Below, in pieces: positions 26,201 to 34,249 of a DNA stretch of 64,000 nt. The DNA comes from Pseudomonadota bacterium (GTDB lineage Bacteria > Desulfobacterota > Binatia > Binatales > Binataceae), in contig JAJPIF010000025.1 of the NCBI GenBank assembly GCA_021324885.1, positions 234,713 through 298,712 of the forward strand. Reading direction: 5' to 3'. How positions within the stretch are numbered: position 1 is the stretch's first letter; every line of letters starts with the position of its first letter. The position numbers and the translations under genes are program-made. The notes beneath the pieces are model-generated. The model did no database searches. It was not told the DNA's origin and saw nothing but the letters and a program-made list of their open reading frames with translations.

Positions 26201-26360
26201 GCGACCGCTGGCGATCGTTGTAATCGGCGGCGCAATCTCGATCGCGCTTTTAACCCGGGTCTTCCAACCAATCCTCATGCTGTTGCTGCACCGCTATATC
26301 GGGCTTGATGAAGACCAGAGGGAGACCGGAATCCAGGCGATACCTTTGCAGCCTCAATGA
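23244..26360 (+). CDS. czcA-like: CzcA-type heavy-metal RND transporter (operon 1)
   Basis: A 1038-residue, 12-helix proton/cation antiporter with the usual HME-RND length. Helix 4 carries the family's charged signature 'VDFGIIIDSTIIVVENI' (D-F-G-x3-D-x6-E-N); other hallmarks are 'DIEAYPDPVQP', 'GYSAEEVERLVTIP', 'LGGEFLPKLEEGNIW', 'GGQTVTQVLQADRSFG' and 'AIMDGILLNFYIHQLWDEG'. These pumps export divalent cations such as Zn, Co, Cd or Ni. The ion cannot be told from sequence alone. Third gene of operon 1, 2 bp after the adaptor; it ends 9 bp from the convergent lipoprotein gene. Confidence 0.94.
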   Translation: MIRLLMSLALRERAVVIGAAVLLVLAGVYSFSELDIEAYPDPVQPMTEVLTLPTGYSAEEVERLVTIPTEYAMSAMLHLKSMESISLYGLSDIRLYFDWDSDYEQDRIETINQLTFVTLPQGIMPGLSPENPIGEIYRYTVQGPDHDLIREKTVEDWICEKQLKTVPGVLDVSGFGGLTKEYHVDVDPAKLIHYGIPLSQVIAAIQNSNTNAGGNYLNVGEQAFDVRGIGLIHSLSDIRNIVLATNKSTPIRISNVADVSVGWAPRLGIVGMNNDPEVVEGIVLMRKHGNTLTTLKGVEKKVHELNTSGMLPRGYRIVPYYDRTELVYTTLRTVLENLSLGMVLVFLVLLFFLGSFRTAIIAAINIPLAMLGAFIMLYLTGTSANLLSLGAVDFGIIIDSTIIVVENIHRHLTNQAEGGDTMDSISRASTEVGGPMFYSTLIFLIAFLPLFTMQGVEGAIFSPMSHTYAYALTIAILLAVMLSPVLSSFLLRKGMRETHNFVWEGFRRFYHNLFVQAVRWPRATLVVILAIIVFGLSFFPRLGGEFLPKLEEGNIWAHAIMPSTINLPKGAELVNEMRAVFMSFPEVTTVVSQLGRPDDGTETTSFFSIEFFVDLKPQSEWPAGIDKEKLVRQIDYRLRRRFPGVSFSYSQNIEDNIDEALSGVKAGANVVKVFGRDLKTDEETANRIADVLNSVRGVNDVFVFRSLGQPNIVIRPNREAASRYGLNSGDVAAIVQAAIGGQTVTQVLQADRSFGLVVRWQPQYRGDIDAMRNIRVNVPTGGNVPLGQIATVEATEGASFIYRGDLQRYVPVRFSVAGRDLESTVAEVKERVAKEVPLAEGTHLEWVGEYGELQAANRRLAVVIPLSLLLIMGILYAATLSLVSTLILMAQVPVACLGGVLALVLTGTPFSVSAAVGFISIFAIAIMDGILLNFYIHQLWDEGHSLVDSIVMGADRRFRAVMMTALVDGLGLLPAALSTRIGAQTQRPLAIVVIGGAISIALLTRVFQPILMLLLHRYIGLDEDQRETGIQAIPLQPQ

Positions 26361-26369
26361 TTGCCGGAC

Positions 26370-26828
26370 TTACTTTGCACGCACCTCCCGGCGTATCAGT
26401 TTGCCGGAAGTGTCGTAATATTCGGTGACATCCACGTAACCACGCTCCTGAGGGTCACGTTCGATAATCGCCACGGTGCCATTCGGGCGAAAAATCTTGA
26501 TCGCTTCGGGCTTGCCGTCAAAATCATCGTCGTGAACTTCGCGCACCAGAACCCCATGAGCATATTCCTGTACCAGATCGACCTTACCGTCAAAATTACG
26601 ATCGTCCTCGACTTTTACGATCTGGTTGTCCTTGTAGGTCCTGACCACGTCGGGCCGGCCGTCGCCGTTGGTATCGATCGAAATCTTGTAAGTATCGCTA
26701 TCGATCCTGTATATCCATTGGTCAGGATGCCCGTTGGGGCCAACATGAGTCACGACGCCATACGGTTCCCGGCTGCAGGAGATGAGGCCGAAGGCTAGCG
26801 CTGTGAAGAAAACCGCAGCTTTGCGCAT
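26370..26828 (-). CDS. Small lipoprotein with Ca-loop-like repeats
   Basis: A 152-residue protein with a lipoprotein signal ('FTALAFGLISCSRE', Cys after LIS). The body has three acidic repeats resembling EF-hand/dockerin loops: 'DTNGDGRPDVV', 'DRNFDGKVDLV', 'DDDFDGKPEAI', spaced about 22 residues apart, then 'DTSGKL'. Such D-x-[DN]-x-DG loops bind divalent cations, so a periplasmic metal-binding role beside two metal pumps is plausible but inferred. AAGAGA precedes its ATG. The start codon overlaps the ATG of an opposite-strand frame (CATG at 26826-26829). Confidence 0.82.
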   Translation of the reverse strand: MRKAAVFFTALAFGLISCSREPYGVVTHVGPNGHPDQWIYRIDSDTYKISIDTNGDGRPDVVRTYKDNQIVKVEDDRNFDGKVDLVQEYAHGVLVREVHDDDFDGKPEAIKIFRPNGTVAIIERDPQERGYVDVTEYYDTSGKLIRREVRAK

Positions 26829-27183
26829 GTTCTCTTATACTGCGCGTTCATTCCATTCTCAACTCTGCTGTCTGGCGGTGATTCTCGCACTGCTCGCGCT
26901 GCCGCTGACCGGCAACGGGACGGAGCGCTCGCCAATCCTGAGCGCCATGGCGACGCATCTTGTCCCACTGGATGCCAGCTTGCAATCGCCGCCTGACGGC
27001 GAATTTGCTCCGCCGTCGCTCGCGACTTGCGCAAAATCCATCTCGCTGCTCCCGCCATTGCTGGCCCTTGCAGCTTACCGGCCGAGTGAACCTCGCCGTC
27101 AAACCGACGAACATTTCCTTGCCAGCTCAGGCATAATACAAATTCCCAACGGCCGCTCTCCTCCTTCGGCGCGGTTCGCTTAA
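26827..27183 (+). CDS. Possible small secreted protein upstream of CzcC2
   Basis: A 118-residue frame starting 'MFSYTARSFHSQLCCLAVIL' with a signal-like hydrophobic segment (about residues 12-29) and a second short one (about 72-81, 'LLPPLLALAAY'). Small exported proteins are common in front of czcC in metal operons, which is the main reason to list it. No known family recognised, and no strong ribosome-binding site is present (GAAGAAAA some way upstream). Its start codon overlaps that of the divergent lipoprotein. It may be noncoding. Confidence 0.35.
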   Translation: MFSYTARSFHSQLCCLAVILALLALPLTGNGTERSPILSAMATHLVPLDASLQSPPDGEFAPPSLATCAKSISLLPPLLALAAYRPSEPRRQTDEHFLASSGIIQIPNGRSPPSARFA

Positions 27184-27329
27184 CCCACAATACTGCTCAA
27201 CCGTAACACGGCGCGCGCGGCAACGGCGCCCAGTTTGCCTTCAACACACAGATCGCCTTACCGCTGAAAATGCCGGGAGGCGGCGACATCGCGGCTCGCA
27301 CTGTAGGCGAGCCTGATAGGGAAGCGTGA

Positions 27330-28616
27330 ATGCGTTTGCCATGCCTCGGATTCGCTCGATGGGGGGCACTTTTGGCTCTGCTGATGACGCCAGGCTCCGG
27401 TTTGGCGTCATCAGCTCAGGTCGACCAGCCCATAACGGTCGACGAACTGGTTACTGCCGTTTTGGAGGTCAATCCGCAGGTCAAGTCAGCCCGCGCCCAG
27501 TGGAACTCGGCTCTGCACCAGATAAAGCAGAATTATGTCCCGGCTGATCCAACATTCGGGTACAACAATATCGATAGCTGGCGCGGCATCGGAGCGCCCG
27601 GCATACATGAATACACGGTCACACAGCCGGTCCAGTTTCCGGGCAAGGCGCTCTATCAGGCCGACATGGCCAGGCGGACCGCGAAAATCGCTCAGATCAG
27701 TTATCTGGCGACGGTGCGCGATACCCGGGCGGCAGCCGAGACCGGCTATTACCAGGCGCTTTTGGATGACGCGCTTGCCGATGTGACCGCCGCCCAGCTC
27801 GCCGATCTGGCGCGGGTCGTAAAGGTTACGCAGATCAAATACGAGGCCAATCAAGCTGCCCAAAGCGACGTGATCAGCGCACAGTTTGACTATTCCACCA
27901 CCAAGCAGAGTCTCGCACAGACCCGGCTTGCTGCACGCAATGATCTTCGCAATCTGAATCAACTGCTGTTTCGCCGCCCCGATTCACCTTTGCTGCTGAG
28001 TCGGAAGATCAATCTGAAGCCGTTCAGAGCGCGCCTGGATTCTCTGGTCGACCGCGCCGTGGCCAGCCGTCAGGAAATCCTCGAGGCCGCGTTGACCGAA
28101 AAGAACAATGACGTGGCCCTTAAGCTTGCCAGGATGGAATACCTGCCGGATTTCACGTTCGGATACAACTTCGATGATTTTGCCGTTCCGAACTTTGCGC
28201 CTGCTCCGAGCCACACCCAGGACCACACGATAATGATCGGTCTGACTGTGCCGATTTTTGCCTGGTGGCGCCAAAGAGAGGACATCACCAAAGCGCAGTA
28301 CGACCTCGAGGCCGCAGCCGACAATCTGGCCTCGATACGCAAGCAGACCGAGGTTGCGGTCACACAGCTATACGATCAGGTGCAGCTTGATTACCAGATC
28401 GCCGTTAACTACCGCGACTACCTGGTTCCTCTTGCGCGCGAAAACTTCAATGTCGCTCTGGTCGCTTACACGGGTCAGAAAATCGAGTTCGCCGATTTGT
28501 CGGGAGCGATCCAAAGATCATACAACGCCCGGATTGCCTACTTACAGGCGGTAAACCAGTTCTATGCCCAGGAGGTGGCGCTGGAGCAAACGGTCGGGAG
28601 TCCGATACTACAATGA
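27330..28616 (+). CDS. czcC-like: TolC/CzcC-type outer-membrane efflux protein (operon 2)
   Basis: A 428-residue outer-membrane factor with a signal peptide ('LLMTPGSGLASSA') and the same two-repeat OEP layout as the copy at 20849-22126; 'QIKQNYVPADPTFGYNNIDSW' and 'VTQPVQFPGKALYQ' align closely with 'QIIQNYTPADPQFAYTNFDSW' and 'VTQSLQFPGKGLLQ' of copy 1. AGGGAAGCG precedes the ATG. Its stop overlaps the start of the adaptor by 4 bp, as in operon 1. Confidence 0.92.
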   Translation: MRLPCLGFARWGALLALLMTPGSGLASSAQVDQPITVDELVTAVLEVNPQVKSARAQWNSALHQIKQNYVPADPTFGYNNIDSWRGIGAPGIHEYTVTQPVQFPGKALYQADMARRTAKIAQISYLATVRDTRAAAETGYYQALLDDALADVTAAQLADLARVVKVTQIKYEANQAAQSDVISAQFDYSTTKQSLAQTRLAARNDLRNLNQLLFRRPDSPLLLSRKINLKPFRARLDSLVDRAVASRQEILEAALTEKNNDVALKLARMEYLPDFTFGYNFDDFAVPNFAPAPSHTQDHTIMIGLTVPIFAWWRQREDITKAQYDLEAAADNLASIRKQTEVAVTQLYDQVQLDYQIAVNYRDYLVPLARENFNVALVAYTGQKIEFADLSGAIQRSYNARIAYLQAVNQFYAQEVALEQTVGSPILQ

Positions 28617-29749
28617 ACCCTCAAGCGCGGACCCTGATTTTGAGCAGATCCGTACTCCTGCTGTTCCTGATTGCTTGTGGATGTCACAGCGCGGAGTCCA
28701 GCCAGGCCTCCGCTGATGTTCGGGCAAACCCCGATCCGCCCCCCACCATCGTACATCAGCATGATGGCAATGAAGCCATGGTCTTGAAGCTCAGCCGGAT
28801 CAGCGGCCTTACTATCGGCAGCGTTCTGAACATTCCGCTGCCCGGCGTACTGGAAACCGTCGGACAGGTGACTTTCGATGATCGACTCGTATCAACCATC
28901 ATCTCCCGCGTCAGCGGGCGCCTGAAGGATATACGGGTCTCACAATGGGATACGGTGCGCGCCGGCGAACCTATACTGTCGCTTTACAGTCCGGATCTCA
29001 TGACTGCGGAGGCGGAGTACCTGGAAGCAGCCTCGCTTCCCAGACCGGCACCCGCCGCGTCAGCCGACACCTTGGAAACAACGGCCAGGCTGAAAGCCGC
29101 GGCGGTGCAGAAACTCGAGCTCCTCGGTCTTTCGCCCGCCGACATTGCGGCCATCAAAGCGCCCACGCCCATTCAGTGGATGCGGGCCCCGATAAGCGGA
29201 ATCGTGGTTACCAAAATGGCGCTGCGGGGCGCGCAGGTCAACCCGGGCGACCAGCTCTTCGCGCTGGCCACTCTCCAGCGCGTCTGGATCACCGCCGACA
29301 TCTATGAAGACGATCTGGCCCGCGTTCATGTCGGCCAGGCGCTGCAGGTGGTGACCGCGGCCTATCCCGGCGAGGTGTTCAAAGGCGTAATCGATCGAAT
29401 CAGTCCAGCCCTCGATCCGGCTACGCATACGCTCCAGCTGCGATGCGAAATCAACAATCCCGGAGAAAAGCTCAAGCCGCAGATGCTCGCGCGAGTGCGT
29501 GTAATCACCCGCCCCGGCACGGCCTTGATGGTAAGCCAGCAGGCTCTGGTTTTCGACGATGACAATTATTATGCGTTTGTTCTGACCGGCTCCGATCGGG
29601 TCGAGCGCCGAACTGTCACAATCGCCGGCTGGAACGAACATGGCTACGCCAGGGTCATCTCGGGTCTGAAGCCCGGCGATCGCGTAATCGTCAGGAAATC
29701 ACTTCAGCTCAACGCGCTCTGGCGCGCGGCTCACGGTGAAAGCTCCTGA
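28613..29749 (+). CDS. czcB-like: RND efflux periplasmic adaptor, lipoprotein (operon 2)
   Basis: A 378-residue CusB/CzcB-type adaptor with a clear lipobox ('LLLFLIACGCHS'). Core motifs repeat those of copy 1: 'VTFDDRLVSTIISRVSGRLKDI', 'LYSPDLMTAEAEYLEA', 'MRAPISGIVVTKMALRGAQV', 'VWITADIYEDDLARVHVGQ'. The N-terminal linker is longer and less similar. Fifth in the double efflux block; the pump gene follows after 18 bp. Confidence 0.92.
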   Translation: MNPQARTLILSRSVLLLFLIACGCHSAESSQASADVRANPDPPPTIVHQHDGNEAMVLKLSRISGLTIGSVLNIPLPGVLETVGQVTFDDRLVSTIISRVSGRLKDIRVSQWDTVRAGEPILSLYSPDLMTAEAEYLEAASLPRPAPAASADTLETTARLKAAAVQKLELLGLSPADIAAIKAPTPIQWMRAPISGIVVTKMALRGAQVNPGDQLFALATLQRVWITADIYEDDLARVHVGQALQVVTAAYPGEVFKGVIDRISPALDPATHTLQLRCEINNPGEKLKPQMLARVRVITRPGTALMVSQQALVFDDDNYYAFVLTGSDRVERRTVTIAGWNEHGYARVISGLKPGDRVIVRKSLQLNALWRAAHGESS

Positions 29750-29767
29750 AAGGGACCGCCAAGCTCT

Positions 29768-32700
29768 ATGATTCGGCTCTTGATGGACTGGGCGCTTGCC
29801 GAGCGCGTGATCGTGCTGGGTGCGGCCCTGCTGCTGATTGCGGCCGGAGTGATGGCGTTCCATGAACTGGATATCGAGGCCTATCCGGATCCGGTGCAGC
29901 CGGAGGTCGAGATTACCACTCAACCGACTGGATACAGCGCCGAAGAAGTTGAAAAACTCGCGACGATTCCCCTGGAATGGGGCCTTGCCGGAATGCGCAA
30001 TCTCGAGGCCATCCGCACCATATCTCTGTTCGGCCTGTCCGACATCAAGCTATATTTCGATTGGGACAGCGATTACTATTGGGATCGCGTCGAGACCATC
30101 AATCGCCTCGGCTTGATAACTCTTCCGCTGCCTTCGGGCATCACACCCGCCATCAATCCCGACAACCCTATCGGGGAAATCTACCGGTACACGGTTCAAA
30201 GCCCGGACCACAACCTGCTTCAGGAAAAGGAGATCGAAGATTGGGTTCTCGAAAAACAGTACAAAACCGTCCAGGGAGTCGAGGACGTCGCAGGCTTCGG
30301 CGGTCTGACGAAGGAGTACCACGTCGATGTCGATGCCGACAAACTGAGCCATTATCAGATTTCGCTCGCGACGCTGATCGGAGCAATCAGCAACGCTAAC
30401 ACGAATGTCGGCGGGAATTACATTAACGTTGGCGAACAAGCTATGGATGTCCGTGGAATTGGATTCATCCATAGCCTCAACGACATCCGCAATATAACGC
30501 TGAGCGCGACCAACGGCACGCCGATCCGTCTGCGCGACCTGGCGGACGTCTCGATCGGATACGCGCCGCGGCTGGGAATTGTCGGAATGAACGATCAGGA
30601 CGAAGTGGTGGAGGGAATCGTCCTCATGCGGAAGTACGGCAATACTCTCAAGGTATTGAAGCGGGTCGAAGCCAAAACTCGCGAATTGAATGCTTCAGGC
30701 ATGATGCCTCCAGGGTTCAAAATCGTTCCCTACTACGATCGCACCGCGCTCGTCGATCTAACGTTGCACACGGTATTCGAGAATTTGTCGCTGGGGATGC
30801 TGCTGGTGTTTTTGGTTTTACTGTTCTTCCTGGGCAGTCTGCGTACGGCGATTATTGCCGCGCTTAACATTCCGCTGGCGATGTTCGGCGCGTTCATCCT
30901 GCTCTACCTGACCAACACGCCGGCCAACCTGTTGTCGCTGGGCGCCGTAGACTTCGGCATTATCATAGATTCCACCATCATCGTAACCGAGAACATCTAT
31001 CGGCATCTGACCAGGGACGAAGCGTCCGGCGAAACGACCCTCGAATGTATCAGGCGGGCTTCTTCAGAGGTTGGCGGCCCGATGCTTTATTCCACGCTGA
31101 TTTTCATAATCGCCTTTCTTCCGCTCTTTACCATGCACGGGGTTGAGGGTGTGATTTTTTCGCCGATGTCGCATACGTATGCCTTCGCACTGAGCAGCGC
31201 GATTCTGCTGGCTGTGACTTTGACGCCGGTACTGAGTTCATTTCTGCTGCGCAAAGGGATGAAGGAGACTCACAATTTTATCTGGGTTGGTTTGCAGACG
31301 TTTTACCACCATCTGTTCGTCGAGATTCTGCGCTGGCCGAAACTCACCTTGACAGTGATCGTGCTGGTTATGGCGGCGGGCCTTTCGCAGTTCTCTCATT
31401 TGGGCGGCGAGTTTCTGCCAAAGCTCGAGGAGGGCAATATATGGGCTCGAGCCACTTTACCCTTGACCAGTTCTTTATCCAACGCGGACAGCGTGGCCGG
31501 CGGCGTTCGCCGGGTGTTCTTGTCGTTCCCCGAAGTCACCACTGTGGTGTCACAGACAGGAAGGCCCGACGACGGTTCCGACACCACAGGGTTTTTCAAC
31601 ATTGAATTCGACGCAGAGTTGAAGCCTCAAGAGCAGTGGCCGCGGGGACTTACGAAGGAGAAGCTGGTTGAGCAAATCGCGGATAAGCTGAATACGCATT
31701 TTCCTGGAATCAACTTCGGTTTTTCCCAGAATATCGAGGACAATGTCGAGGAAGCGCTGTCGGGCGTAAAAGGAATGAATGCGATCAAGGTCTTTGGCCC
31801 CGATCTGGCGGTAGACGAGCGTGTCGCCAACGAGGTCACGGCAGTGCTTGGCCGAGTGCCCGGCATGGCGGATCTGGCGGTATATCGCTCGATGGGCCAG
31901 CCAAACCTGGTGATCATTCCCAATCGGCAGGCCTGCTCGCGTTATGGTTTGAATGCTGGTGACGTGAATGCGGTGGTTCAAGCCGCGATCGGCGGTCAAA
32001 CGGTGACGCAGGTGCTTCAGGGCGAGCGCGTATTCAATCTCGTTGTGCGCTGGCAGCCAGCATACAGGCAAAGCCTGCAAGCGATTCGTCAAATCCGGAT
32101 CGCGCAGCCTTCCGGCGGGTATGTCCAGCTGGGCCAGGTAGCTGATATCAAAACCGTAAGCGGGGCCTCATTCATTTATCGCGAAGGTTTGCGCCGCTAC
32201 GTTCCGCTGCGCTTCACTGTGCGGGGCCGCGACCTGGAAAGCACGGTCGAAGACGCGAAACGGCAGGTGGCGCGTCAGATCAAGCTGCCCGACGGCGTAC
32301 ATCTTGAGTGGGCGGGCGAATATAGCGAGCTTAAACAGGCCAATCAGCGGCTCGCTATCATCGTACCTCTGGCTTTGCTTTTGATCATGGGTGTACTTTA
32401 CGCGGCGACTTTGTCGATGGTGAACACGCTGATCCTGATGGCGCAGGTGCCGCTGGCGTGTCTGGGTGGAGTGCTGGCATTGGTGGTGACTGGAACGCCG
32501 TTCAGCGTGTCGGCGGCGGTTGGATTCATTTCCATCTTTGCCATCGCGATCATGGACGGAATTTTGTTGAACTTTTACATTCATCAGCTCTGGGAAGCGG
32601 GCCACGGCGTGATTGATTCGATCATCACGGGCGCCGATCGCCGCTTCCGTGCGGTGATGATGACGGCGTTGGTGGACGGTCTTGGCCTTCTGCCGGCGGC

Positions 32701-32890
32701 GCTTTCCACAAAGATCGGCGCCCAAACGCAGCGGCCTCTCGCAATCGTCGTGATCGGCGGCGCTATTTCGATCGCGTTGTTGACGCGCGTGTTTCAGCCG
32801 ACTCTTATGTATGTTCTGCATGATTATATCGGGCTTACCGACAACCGGGACGCCGAGCCTGCCACCGCGCCCACCGACTTCCCGCGATAG
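29768..32890 (+). CDS. czcA-like: CzcA-type heavy-metal RND transporter (operon 2)
   Basis: A 1040-residue HME-RND pump that aligns end to end with the 23244-26360 protein. Signature 'VDFGIIIDSTIIVTENIYRHL' differs from copy 1 mainly by V to T; 'DIEAYPDPVQPEVEITTQPT' and 'AIMDGILLNFYIHQLWEAGH' are conserved. The middle periplasmic segments ('PLTSSLSNADSVAGGVRRVF' against 'PSTINLPKGAELVNEMRAVF') have diverged most, as expected if copies differ in substrate, regulation or partner. Nothing else is added after it in the operon. Confidence 0.94.
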   Translation: MIRLLMDWALAERVIVLGAALLLIAAGVMAFHELDIEAYPDPVQPEVEITTQPTGYSAEEVEKLATIPLEWGLAGMRNLEAIRTISLFGLSDIKLYFDWDSDYYWDRVETINRLGLITLPLPSGITPAINPDNPIGEIYRYTVQSPDHNLLQEKEIEDWVLEKQYKTVQGVEDVAGFGGLTKEYHVDVDADKLSHYQISLATLIGAISNANTNVGGNYINVGEQAMDVRGIGFIHSLNDIRNITLSATNGTPIRLRDLADVSIGYAPRLGIVGMNDQDEVVEGIVLMRKYGNTLKVLKRVEAKTRELNASGMMPPGFKIVPYYDRTALVDLTLHTVFENLSLGMLLVFLVLLFFLGSLRTAIIAALNIPLAMFGAFILLYLTNTPANLLSLGAVDFGIIIDSTIIVTENIYRHLTRDEASGETTLECIRRASSEVGGPMLYSTLIFIIAFLPLFTMHGVEGVIFSPMSHTYAFALSSAILLAVTLTPVLSSFLLRKGMKETHNFIWVGLQTFYHHLFVEILRWPKLTLTVIVLVMAAGLSQFSHLGGEFLPKLEEGNIWARATLPLTSSLSNADSVAGGVRRVFLSFPEVTTVVSQTGRPDDGSDTTGFFNIEFDAELKPQEQWPRGLTKEKLVEQIADKLNTHFPGINFGFSQNIEDNVEEALSGVKGMNAIKVFGPDLAVDERVANEVTAVLGRVPGMADLAVYRSMGQPNLVIIPNRQACSRYGLNAGDVNAVVQAAIGGQTVTQVLQGERVFNLVVRWQPAYRQSLQAIRQIRIAQPSGGYVQLGQVADIKTVSGASFIYREGLRRYVPLRFTVRGRDLESTVEDAKRQVARQIKLPDGVHLEWAGEYSELKQANQRLAIIVPLALLLIMGVLYAATLSMVNTLILMAQVPLACLGGVLALVVTGTPFSVSAAVGFISIFAIAIMDGILLNFYIHQLWEAGHGVIDSIITGADRRFRAVMMTALVDGLGLLPAALSTKIGAQTQRPLAIVVIGGAISIALLTRVFQPTLMYVLHDYIGLTDNRDAEPATAPTDFPR

Positions 32891-33029
32891 GCGCGTGCCT
32901 GTCAGGTCCGGATGGTTGGATGCACGGCGGTCAGGATTTGCTTGATGTGTAATCAGGCAGCCTCACCTCGGCCGCTCGGATGACTTTGGGAGACGAACAG
33001 AAGACTGGGCTGAGGATATTTACACGTCA

Positions 33030-33353
33030 TCAGTGGAAAAGTGCGGCGACAATCAGGACAATGCCAATTACGATCGCCCCGAGCAGCCATTCGGCTTTGC
33101 GGTCCTGGGCGGCCTGCTGTTCGGGGCTGAGAGGCGTTTCCTGGTGCGCGGAATGAAAGCCGGTGTGATAGCCGTTGTAGGATGTGTAGTAAATGCCCGT
33201 TCCGGGAATGCCGACGGTTTTCCTTATGCCATTGCGCCCCACAGTCACGTGCGCCCCGCGCACACCGACGCTGAGACTCGGTCCGGATTTTGACAGATTT
33301 ACCGAAAGGCCGGGAAAAATATTAACCCGGCGATAAAACCTGAAGTTTCCCAT
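33030..33353 (-). CDS. DUF4236 domain protein with C-terminal membrane helix
   Basis: A 107-residue protein. The N-terminal 55 residues are a DUF4236 domain ('FRFYRRVNIFPGLSVNLSKS', 'SVGVRGAHVTVGRNGIRKTVG', 'GIPGTGIYYTS'), then a charged linker and a C-terminal transmembrane helix ('WLLGAIVIGIVLIVAALF'). The domain has no established activity; many carriers are small membrane-tethered proteins. A GTG directly before the ATG could also start it. Lies 20 bp from the SDR gene on the same strand, but a shared role is not evident. Confidence 0.85.
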   Translation of the reverse strand: MGNFRFYRRVNIFPGLSVNLSKSGPSLSVGVRGAHVTVGRNGIRKTVGIPGTGIYYTSYNGYHTGFHSAHQETPLSPEQQAAQDRKAEWLLGAIVIGIVLIVAALFH

Positions 33354-33373
33354 CACTCCGCCTTAACGTCTGT

Positions 33374-34162
33374 TCACTGAATCAGCAGTCCGCCATTGGG
33401 CTGCAACAACTGGCCGGTGAAATACGATGACTCATCACTGGCGAGAAAGAGCGCAGCATCCGCAATCTCGCGCATTTCCCCGATTCGTCCAAGCGGTATT
33501 CGCCTCAGGACCGCTTCGAGCCGTCCCGGGGCGGAGCGGTAAAATTCACGGCTCATGTTGCTGTCCAGGTAGCCGGGCGCGATCGCATTGACGCGGATTT
33601 GGTGAGGCGCCAATTCCAGCGCCAGCACCTTGGTCAGCATCCACGCCCCCGCCCGACTGACGCTGTAATCGCCCCCGCCGGGCGCGGCCACCAGCGCGGC
33701 GACCGAAATATAGTTGATGATACGTCCGCCCCTGCCAGCCTTGATCATCGCGCGCGCCACCGCCCGATCGGTGAGAAAATAGGCGTCGAGGTTGTAACTC
33801 ATGACCCGGCGCCAATCAACCAGAGGTTCATCGACCAGCCGATAATTGGGATTCTGGCCGCCGGGATAACGCGCGTGCATAACCGCGTCCGCGACCATCA
33901 GGATATCAATTCCGCCCATTTCGGCGGCGGCGCACTCGACCATCTTTTCAACCTGGTCTTCCGCGCTGACATCCAGCGCGAGCGCCGCCGACCTGCGGCC
34001 AAGTTGCGCCACTTCGGCGGCGACAGTTTGTGCGGCCTCGAGGCTGCGATCCGTGAGGAAGACGTTGGCGCCCTCCTGGGCGAAGCGGACTGCCGCGGCG
34101 CGTCCCGCGTCGTCCGATGCGCCCGTGATCAGGGCGTTTCTACCTTCCAGGCGAAGAGTCAT
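33374..34162 (-). CDS. SDR-family protein with altered catalytic and nucleotide motifs
   Basis: A 262-residue short-chain dehydrogenase/reductase fold. The nucleotide loop reads 'TGASDDAG' (Asp where the middle Gly of TGxxxGxG usually sits), NNAG is replaced by 'VADAV', Ser153 and Tyr166 are present but the lysine of YxxxK is Arg170 ('YSVSR'). The C-terminal 'LFLASDESSYFTGQLLQPNGG' is normal SDR. Classical activity may be lost or changed. It diverges from the SnoaL paralogue at 34250, the two starting 87 bp apart. Confidence 0.87.
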   Translation of the reverse strand: MTLRLEGRNALITGASDDAGRAAAVRFAQEGANVFLTDRSLEAAQTVAAEVAQLGRRSAALALDVSAEDQVEKMVECAAAEMGGIDILMVADAVMHARYPGGQNPNYRLVDEPLVDWRRVMSYNLDAYFLTDRAVARAMIKAGRGGRIINYISVAALVAAPGGGDYSVSRAGAWMLTKVLALELAPHQIRVNAIAPGYLDSNMSREFYRSAPGRLEAVLRRIPLGRIGEMREIADAALFLASDESSYFTGQLLQPNGGLLIQ

Positions 34163-34249
34163 TAGCTATCTCCTTGAGAAGTGCTTACGGCGGCCGCAGA
34201 TGGGAAGGACGGTTTGACAAAACAAGCCGGCAGCGCGAAATTCCGGCGC

